From Platanthera guangdongensis (Eukaryota; Streptophyta; Magnoliopsida; Asparagales; Orchidaceae): a DNA stretch of 64,000 nucleotides. The position numbers and the translations under genes are program-made. The stretch lies in contig CM077151.1 of the NCBI GenBank assembly GCA_039583875.1, positions 119,451,519-119,515,518 on the forward strand. The letters are read 5' to 3'. Numbering within the stretch: position 1 is the stretch's first letter; the number at the start of each line of letters is the position of its first letter. This document shows, piece by piece, positions 56,601 through 64,000 of this stretch. The notes beneath the pieces were generated by a model. That model was not told where the DNA came from, ran no database searches, and saw only the letters and a list, made by a program, of their open reading frames with translations.

Positions 56601-57159
56601 GCTTAGAGTTTACATGTGGTGTGCTAATATGATGAAATTGTGTGCCTTATTATTGCTAGCTAGAAAGATGAGGAAAAGTGATCAATATGCTCTATTGTGA
56701 TAAAGAAAGTTAACTAAGTAATATTTGATTATATTTAATATCTTCACAATGATTCTTGAATATGTATTTTTGATAAAATAGGTTAAATAAATCATCTTAA
56801 ATTTGTAAATGAGTTATGCTCCAAATAATTTGAAAATCATAATTTCCTTAAAATGAGTTTAACTTGGCCTTTAGATGCATTGTTTTTGTAATTGTTAAAT
56901 CTTTTTAAACTATGAGAAAATTTAATGTCTAAGTATATAAATATTTGGATTTATAAAGCTCATTTAAAATAGGCATCTATTTTTTTCATTTATAATCATT
57001 TGCATACCATTTTTTTCATTATGAATTTGGTGTGTACGTAAATATATTATGTTGTACATATATAGTGATATTGAAATGTACTTAATGCTTAGCTGCTCAT
57101 AGCTATTATTGATGTGGCCATAACATCACTCCTTTTATTTAGGAGGAAAGTTATTTTTA
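53601..57159. other. CACTA interior, possibly captured host DNA
   Basis: AT-rich outer parts surround a GC-richer block at about 55500-56010. A CT-rich stretch resembling a plant gene 5' leader lies at about 56220-56320, followed by GGAAG|GTATTT, which resembles an exon-intron border. A frame of 140 codons at 55599-56021 shows no known motif and I do not call it a gene. This could be a fragment of a gene carried by the transposon. Confidence 0.3.
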
Positions 57160-58210
57160 TTTGGGACGGATCGTATTAGTGAAAAATTATTTTAGTCAGA
57201 ATACAAGCTAAAATGTTTTGTGACAAAAAAATTTTTTATCGCTAACATTTGGCAATTTGTCACAAAATTTTATTTACTCGCTAATTAAAACACATTTTGA
57301 GACAATTTTATTTACTCACTAATTTAGGAAAGAATTCGGATGAGGCTAGAGATAATGTAGTCGAAATTAATTAGTTTACATTATATGTTTAATGATATTT
57401 TATTAAAAATTATTTTCATTTAAAAGGGAATAAATGAGAGTTTTTATGAAGGAAACCCTAAATTTTTCTAACTATTAACTATTTTTTAATTATCTAAAAA
57501 AGAATTTAGTAACTGAATTATTTTTTGTTATTAATACTTTTGAAAGTTTATTTTTATTACCAAAATTATATTTCGTCAATAAAGTTGTGTCTTTAGGGAC
57601 TTCACAACGTCACTAAATATCTGCTGATTCATCACTAAAGATGTATTTTTAGTGGCTAAACATTTACTTCGGCACTAAAGATTTCTCTTTAGTGACAAAA
57701 TATATTTTGTCACTATTTTTTTGCCTTTACAGTTCTGTCTTCAGTGACCAGAGTTTAATTTGTCACTAAAGATGTGTGTTTAGTGACTAAATTTTTCTTC
57801 AACACTAAAGTTATGTCTTTAGTGACAAAATATATTGTGGTCACTAAATTTTTATCACTAAAATTGTCTTTAGTGACCAAAGTTTTTCTTTAGTCAATAA
57901 AAAGATGTGTCTTTAGTGACTAAACATTGACTTTGTCACAAAAAATATGTTTTTTAGTGACTAAACAATTAATTCATCACTATAGATATGCCTCTAGTGA
58001 CAAAATATATTTTATCACTAATTTTTTGTCACTAATGTTGTGCATTTAGTGACCAAAGTTTTCTTTAGTAACCAAAGATGTGTATTTAGTTACTAAACAT
58101 TTATTTTTTCACTAAAAAAATCTTTTTAGTGACTAACTTCTTAATTTGCCACTATAGATATGTTTTTAGTGAATAATTATATTTTGTCACTAAATTTTTG
58201 TCACTAAAGA
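57160..58210. repeat. CACTA right subterminal repeats
   Basis: About twenty TTTAGTGACNAA and GTCACTAAA units over 1 kb. The right array is about twice the length of the left one. Confidence 0.85.
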
Positions 58211-58227
58211 CAAGTTTTCTTGTGCTG

Positions 58228-58850
58228 CATCAATATGGGGCTACCAGACTTGACCTTCATATTAATCTCGACAGTTCGCAACATGCCTAGGAACTCGTGC
58301 AGTATCTTGTCTATGTCATTCATGTTATAGTTCAAGACGAACTGCACATAACTGTCTAGAAACGATTGCTGGATCAGGTCTGTAGCCAACTCTTGGCCCA
58401 GAGGGAAACCTGGTTCTCGATATACCTAATCATCTTGAGTACGTGAGTCCCTAATAGGTCCCGAGCTCCTATCTTAAACTAGAACAACGCCTTTGTGACG
58501 TTGAATCTGTATTGACGAGCTTGCCCTTGAAACATTTTCTTGAGATTCTCATCAATGTCCTTATAACCCATGTTCTCATGTTGCTTCTGAAGCTCAGATT
58601 TCATGGTCGCTAACATGAGACATTCAACATCTAAGGAGTTGTCAAGATACTTCTTATAAGCATCTTTATCAGCACGTGGTGCATTCCCGGCATGCTCATC
58701 AGGGGATATATCTTCCAAAACATAGAGCTAGCGCTCTTTCCTGAGACCAATTCTCAGGTTTCAGTACCTGTCCAAATAATTTGTAGCACTCAACTTCTCC
58801 TTCTCAAGGATAACTCTGAGGGACAGGGTGGAGTGTGAACCACTTGTCAT
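58228..58850 (-). pseudogene. gag: Gag N-terminal part of element G
   Basis: The ATG at 58850 (MTSGSHSTLSLRVILEKEKL) is the typical start of Tork/Angela-like gag. It is followed by NYLDRY-stop-NLRIGLR, then LEDISPDEHAGNA, DVECLMLATMKSELQKQHENM, MFQGQARQYRFNVTKALF, and after a frameshift MLRTVEINMKVKSGSPILM at the CACTA junction. Stops and shifts make it non-functional. Confidence 0.8.
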
Positions 58851-59824
58851 GGAAATTCTACAAATCACAAGCAAAGAAAATTAGTACCATATTTCAAAAT
58901 ACATTTTATCTTTCAATTAGGACTTTAATCAAAAGCTCCAAATATTTTTATTCAACTAATAACCCTCGATATCAATTCGATGAGTTTGGTGAGTAACCCT
59001 CTTAGAGGTCAAGATCTATATTTCACAAACACTATGAGTCAGCTTTTGTTTTTCTCTCACAATGCAGCTATTTAGTTAGGCAACGCTATCCAATTGCATC
59101 ACAATACAATTCTTGTATGGCTCGTGAATAACTCTTTATTCGCATCTATCTTATGGTGTATGCCAACCGCATGCCTCTGGGCACTCAAGATTTGAGGTCA
59201 CTGAGTTAAGCTAGACCCGATGTCGATAGTGGTATATCACAATTATCCGCTCGCACCCTCAACAAGATAGATTAATTCACCTTGCTTTGGCAAGCCCATA
59301 CTTCATCGATCGAGGCAGGAAGAGTGTCATCCATTGGAAGGCATCCAAATACTTAATATTGCTTAAGGGATTTTAAATAGTTGATTAACGCTTTAATCAT
59401 GGTTAACACTTAACCAGCGTGCACATCAAGCATAATAAAATACAATAAGCATAATCCCAATACATCCAAGATGTGCACAAGAATCATCAATACTTGATGA
59501 AGTGGGCTAAGTCTGAACATCTAGATCATGTCCAAATCTTCAGACCTACATGCACAGGACATGAACAACACCAACTCCACTTTCACAGTAGACAAGTACG
59601 TCACTTTATGTGAGATTCAAAATCTAACACATACTTAGTTTCACAAATCAACAGAGTGACAGTTACTGCTAAGGAGTAAACTCAAAGAAATCACATGCAT
59701 TCTTGGAAATATCCATGTCTAAATTTGGGCATTTGGAACAATTCAAAATCACCAAATCTACATGCCATGGATTCAGCAATTTATGAAATAATGAATATTG
59801 TCGGCAACCTACCTCTAATACCAA
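58851..59824 (-). other. Element G 5' leader and primer-binding site
   Basis: Non-coding leader of about 970 bp. Next to the LTR (about 59813-59824) the minus strand reads TTGGTATTAGAGG, a variant of the initiator-Met tRNA binding site with C to T in ATCAGAG. Confidence 0.7.
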
Positions 59825-61083
59825 TGTTAGGTTTTTGGGGATGACACAACACTTGTGCACGCAGCGGAAGAAGAACAAGAAAAACCCAAACGAGTTCGGA
59901 TCTAGCAATATTCAAGAATCAAGAAGTAAAGCATGATGTAATAAAAATTATCTTTGAGGGATTGAGTCAGAACTCAACCTAGATGCTCCAAAAAAATTAG
60001 ACTGGCCACACAGCAGCTAGAGTCTTGAGCACAGAGAGTATATCTGCACCTCTACAATAATCCACACGATCGGGAGAACCCACAACAACGTGTCATACAA
60101 GCACTAGGTCAGGAGAGGACTCTCTGCGTCTCCACAAATTGCTAGATCTGTTGTAGGAGAGGCGGAAGCGACACTCACTGAGAACGGGATCGGAATCGGC
60201 GATAGGATTGGCGGAACACTTCCGTCAGGTTTTTAGGTTTTCTTCTTATCGCACAGTATCGGCTCGTATGCTGAATGAAAGGAACCATCCCCAAAAAACC
60301 CTAAAACATCCTATTTATATCCCAGGAGATAGATACAGCAAGTCAACACTTGAATCAGCATGGGTATTCGTCGAACTCAGCTCGACGAACAATTCATCGA
60401 ACTCAGCTTGATTAAATCTGTGCCAAAGGCCAGAACGTTGAACGCAATCGTCGAACTCAGCTCGGCGAAATCTACGGCACAGGCCAGAAAGTCGAACTTC
60501 ATTCGTCAAATGTTATTGAGTGAATATAATACATTTAATGCCTAAGAGCCAGATTCTCCAGGTAAACCATTTACTCGATGAAGGCGGTGAGTGGACTCGA
60601 TGCACTCAATGCTTAAGTGCGACAGTCAACGCACTCAATGCCATCAACGCCAACATTCACAGAGTTAACATTTAACACGTGAAAGCATTGACTGGACTCA
60701 ATGCTCTCAATGCTTTCAACCTGATGGCGTTGAGTGAGCTAAACACACTCAACGCCTAATGCCTTAGAATCTTACAACCTCCATGACGTTGAGTGAACTA
60801 AGCACACTCAAAGCCTTCAGCCCCATGGCGTTGAGTGAGCAAAGCACACTCAATGCCAACAGCCCCATGGCGTTGAGTGAGCTAAACACACTCAATGTTA
60901 AATTCCTTAGAATAATTTTTTAGCACCTTTTCAATATCCTCCAACTCATCATATGAGCTAAATTATACAGATCCAATCTGCCAATTTCTCCACAATCTTA
61001 TGTGCGACCATGATATGATCATACTGAGTTGGCAGTGATGCTACATGCTTGATCACTTCCAGATCACCATGGTTGCACCAACA
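59825..61083 (-). repeat. Element G 5' LTR
   Basis: TGTTAGGTTTTTGGGG...CACCAACA, about 1259 bp. The TATA box is at 60311-60319 and the palindromes at 60365-60905. Confidence 0.88.
60365..60905. repeat. Two-class palindrome array (G 5' LTR)
   Basis: TCGTCGAACTCAGCTCGACG units occur at about 60367-60510. Then GGCGTTGAGTGAG and CACTCAACGCC pairs follow, with the GCGTTGAGTGAG half-site about every 60 bp to 60905. Confidence 0.85.
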
Positions 61084-61773
61084 TATATATACTCGACGTA
61101 GTTTGTACCCCAAAATCATAATTCTTGTAGATAATTATCCTATATTTTTAGTTCATAATTTAATTTATTAAATAATTACGAATTAGAGAAATATACAACT
61201 CCAAATGCCCCCAAATTTTTCTGGCATAACTCTAAGGTCATCTTAGTCCCCTATTAAAGATTTAGAGTTATTTGGACTCCTGCATGTTAGAGGATCCATC
61301 TTGTATGGTGAAGGAATAAATGAGTATGGTCTGTCAATAGCTAAAATGGTGAAAATGGGAATTAAACCCATTTGACTCACTGCATGTCAATGCAACTTTT
61401 GGTAGGGGTTATGGAGACGAGATACACCTTCCATAAAAAAGTTAGGATTTTTTGAATAAAAAATCCTATAGTTTTAATTTAAAATAATTATTGCAAATTT
61501 TTTGTCATTATAGAAAGTAGGGCCTATGAACTTGGAAAATTCTAAATCATTGACACAAGCCATAAAATACTATTTTATTTCTTTAGAAAGTTTAGTGAGA
61601 TATTTGAGAATTATTTCATGAGAAAATAGTACATATTATAATTATACCCCTAATTGATTTTTATTAAAAAGATGACAAACACTACTTGGAAAATTATGAA
61701 AAATTTTCTAGACCACTATTTCAGTATTGTGAACCCCTGTAATTTTTCTTTGAACATTTGGAAACGTGGTTAT
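61084..61773. repeat. Right half of the DNA interrupted by element G
   Basis: AT-rich non-coding sequence that was joined to 47579 before G inserted. It may be the remainder of a gypsy LTR. No motif is recognised. Confidence 0.3.
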
Positions 61774-64000
61774 TGAAAGTCTTTATTTCAAGGATAGCTA
61801 AGTCACCTAGAGGGGGGAGGGGGTGAATAGGTCTTATTCTTTAGTGACTTATCTTTAATTTTCCTTCCTTTAGGTGCTTTATTATTTGGTTGGATTTTAC
61901 TTTCAAGATATGTACCCTGCAACACAACAAACACACAAAGCACTCACAAGATTTATAGTGGTTCCCCTAATAATGGTACATCCACTTTCCCTCTCACATA
62001 TCCAACTATCTTGTTGGACTAGGCACTTCTCTAAAACTATTCTCCAAAGAGCTTATACCTCAGATCCCTCAGGATCTCTCAATCTCCTCCAAGACTTACA
62101 ACTCAGCCACAAGGGCCAACAACTCATTGGTCAGCAGACCACCTACCTCAGGCCATAGGCCCTACAATAAGGTTTGGAGGACATCCCTACCTCAAATCCA
62201 CTAGGGATCCTACCTCAGAGAGAATGACTGTCCTACAATCTCAGGCACAAAGGCCCTACAAACAGATATACAGCCAGATCCTACCTCAGGCACAAGTGCC
62301 CTATAGATCATTGAGAATGACTCACCTACCACGGACCTGGAACCAAGTCATATAGCTCAGTCATCAATTGACCACCTACCTCATGTCCAAACTAGATCCT
62401 ATAGCTCAGACAGATTTTTCCCTACCTCAGGCTCAGAGAACAATAAAACTTAGATCGAAAAAGGATCCTACAGGAGTTAAATTGATGTATGGTTGATCTT
62501 GATACAAGAGATGTTTCTATGTGCCAAGGTTCTAGATAGAGATAAACTCAGCCCCACTCTCACTCCAGGAAAATATTTCCTGAGTCTACGTTTACCTGAA
62601 CTGAGATATACTCAGTCCTAACTTCTTCTTCTCAGTACCATGGATTTTTCCTGCTGGAACAAAGAAGTGACTGCAACAAAACTTGCTGCTACCTAGGCTG
62701 AGAGAATCCCAGCCCTACTTTCTTCACAACAACAAGGATGTAGATCGACAGGATGCTTGACTTATGCTAGAAGTAACTAGCAATAAACTTCTCTGCTTCT
62801 TCTTCCTTTCCTGAGCAGAGGAGATTCAGCCCTAACTTCTTCTTCACAGCCTCTAGTAATTGTTCTTCAGAGTTATACCTCTGGATCAATGAAGAACCTA
62901 TTGGTGCAGATGGAAAATGGCACCAGCTAACCTCCTTTCTTCTCTTTAGAGATCTGCTCTAATCTTGCTATAGTCGATGATGAAGACAAACAACTAACTT
63001 GTTGAGCCTTTAGACCAATAATCTTTTGCTCTCTGTTCTTCTCTTCACAACAACAATGAAGATGAGGAAGAACTTCTTTTTAAACCGCATTCCTCTATTA
63101 CAAGCCTTTTCATTTTATTGATTGTAACCCAACGACTATCTTAGCAGTGGGCCCCATACTATTGATGGTCAACTGCTATCTTACTTTAATGTTAACCGTC
63201 ATACAGTAACTCTGCGATGCCTTTTCTCATGTACTGTGCCCTTTCTGCTAACAATTTGAATATGGTTGACCTCTTGACTTGCTGACGTCAACACCCGTGG
63301 ACTTAGTCAAAAATCTAGCATCAATAGAATAGGCGTTGAGTGAATGAGCTTCACTAAACGCCAAAGTACATAGATAGAATTCTGTCTATCTACGCGTTGA
63401 TAGCGTTGAGTGAGCAAGCCTCACTCAATGCTTTATGCCTTAGCTTATTCTTCAGCCATTTCTCCATGCTTGGCATTGAGAGCATTGAGTGAGCATGGTT
63501 TACTCAACGCCTTGTACCATATATCCATGCTTTTTGTAATTTAGGCATTGAGAGCGTTGAGTGAGCATGCCTCACTCAACATTTTCTTCCTTAACCAATT
63601 TTCTGATTCTTCAGCATCTTAAGCGTTTAGAGCGTTGAGTGAGCACGCCTCACTCAATACATTTTTTGCTTTAGCTAGATTTTTTGAATCATGGCGTTGA
63701 GAGCATCGAGTGAGCACTCCTCACTCAGTGCTTTCTGCCATAGCCAGATTTTTCTTCTCCTTGGCATTGAGTGAGTAAGCTCCACTCAACGCCAAACTAC
63801 TTAACAAATATGATTCTGTTTAACTGGCATTAGGTGAGTAAGCACCACTCAATGCATTTAGACTTAGCCAAATTTCTGTGTCTGATAACACAGATACTGA
63901 TTGGATGAGATACAGTCAACGCTTTATCATATGGTGTTGAGTGAGCTTACTTCTCTCAACGTTTATGGACTTAGTTAAATATCAGTACAGTTTTTCTGTG
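61774..64000 (-). repeat. LTR of copia element H, truncated by the window end
   Basis: It starts TGAAAGTC and has the CACCTAGAGGGGGG...GGTGAATAGG outer part and the CACTCAG/CTACCTCAG-rich leader seen in D's LTRs, so it is a Sirevirus-type LTR in minus orientation. The palindrome array begins at 63328 and is still running at 64000. The five bases before it are GTTAT. No internal coding region is in view. Confidence 0.75.
63328..64000. repeat. GCGTTGAGTGAG/CTCACTCAACGC palindrome array (H LTR)
   Basis: Nine units with the left half-site starting at 63333, 63403, 63482, 63554, 63632, 63703, 63764, 63827 and 63934, so a period mostly of 60-80 bp. In most units GAGTGAGCATGCCTCACTC or a variant forms the palindrome centre. 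Many GCG/CGC are changed to GCA/TGC. Confidence 0.88.

Larger units (their letters stand above)
53109..58227. mobile_element. Non-autonomous CACTA (En/Spm-type) DNA transposon, 5,119 bp
   Basis: The left end is CACTACAAGAAAA (53109-53121). The right end is TTTTCTTGTGCTG (58215-58227), an inverted copy with two mismatches at the extreme tip. The 3-bp target duplication CAT lies at 53106-53108 and 58228-58230. Both subterminal regions are filled with TTTAGTGAC/GTCACTAAA units (53130-53600 and 57160-58210), as expected for binding sites of a CACTA transposase. No transposase-like ORF is found. The element interrupts G's gag, whose frame resumes exactly across the duplication. The inner ~3.5 kb has different composition in places and may be captured DNA. 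Confidence 0.88.
47580..61083 (-). mobile_element. Copia element G (Tork/Angela-like) with nested CACTA
   Basis: It is bounded by TGTTGTGTTTTTGGG at 47580 and CACCAACA at 61083, with LTRs of about 1250 and 1259 bp. The target duplication is TATAT (47575-47579 and 61084-61088). From right to left: 5' LTR, PBS, gag, (CACTA), zinc knuckle, protease, integrase, RT, RNase H, 3' region, PPT, 3' LTR. Without the CACTA it is about 8.4 kb. The proteins belong to another copia branch than A-D (GKCHHYGKAGHW, SDRGGKYLS, YPRETKVYYFYLPSEGK). The LTRs are visibly diverged and three catalytic sites are mutated, so this is an old, dead copy. Confidence 0.9.

Overview
This window is a nested pile of transposable elements from a flowering-plant nuclear genome. 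Nearly everything recognisable is an LTR retrotransposon: at least seven Ty1/copia elements and remnants of Ty3/gypsy. There is also one CACTA DNA transposon. I see no ordinary host gene, rRNA or tRNA gene, and no prokaryotic operon structure. The host is an angiosperm with a repeat-rich genome; I cannot name the species.

Layout. 1-4062: decayed Ty3/gypsy material (integrase, chromodomain, LTR-like sequence, a primer-binding site). 4063-31673: copia element B (+), split by element A, which sits inside B's 5' LTR. 4252-29375: element A (+), bounded by a perfect 5-bp target duplication ATAAG. 8224-21180: element D (-), inside A's protease codons, with duplication TGGAC and two LTRs of about 2.0 kb. 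31674-41304: element C (-), inside B's gag and itself cut off by element E. 41305-42540: element E (+), a deleted copia of another lineage. 42541-44392: the 3' end and 3' LTR of element F. 44393-47579: LTR-like DNA that I can only partly name. 47580-61083: element G (-), a Tork/Angela-like copia with duplication TATAT, carrying a 5.1-kb non-autonomous CACTA element at 53109-58227 (duplication CAT). 61774-64000: LTR of element H (-), running off the window.

Elements A, B, C, D and probably F and H look like Sireviruses. A, C and D have a long gag with a CCHC knuckle and a DSG protease followed by integrase, reverse transcriptase and RNase H. They also carry a large extra ORF (aORF) between pol and the 3' LTR, where an envelope gene would sit. 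The aORF proteins share an N-terminal domain but show no signal peptide or membrane helix.

The most striking feature is a set of dense arrays of short palindromes, each family with its own sequence. They are TGTCGACA in D, TCGTCGAAC/GTTCGACGA in A, B and C, GACCGCGCGGTC in E, GAATCACTAGTGATTC in F, and GCGTTGAGTGAG/CTCACTCAACGC in H. G carries both the A/B/C type and the H type. Where I can find a TATA box (D, E, F, G) the array lies just upstream of it. In A and C the motif also lies in the 3' part of gag, read in frame as S-N-x-[DG]-R-R peptides, and in the spacer before the aORF; D has the spacer array too. A second signal is a pyrimidine-rich CAG|GTRA sequence just before pol (A, C, D) and just before the aORF ATG (A, C). 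It looks like a splice acceptor and suggests spliced pol and aORF messages.
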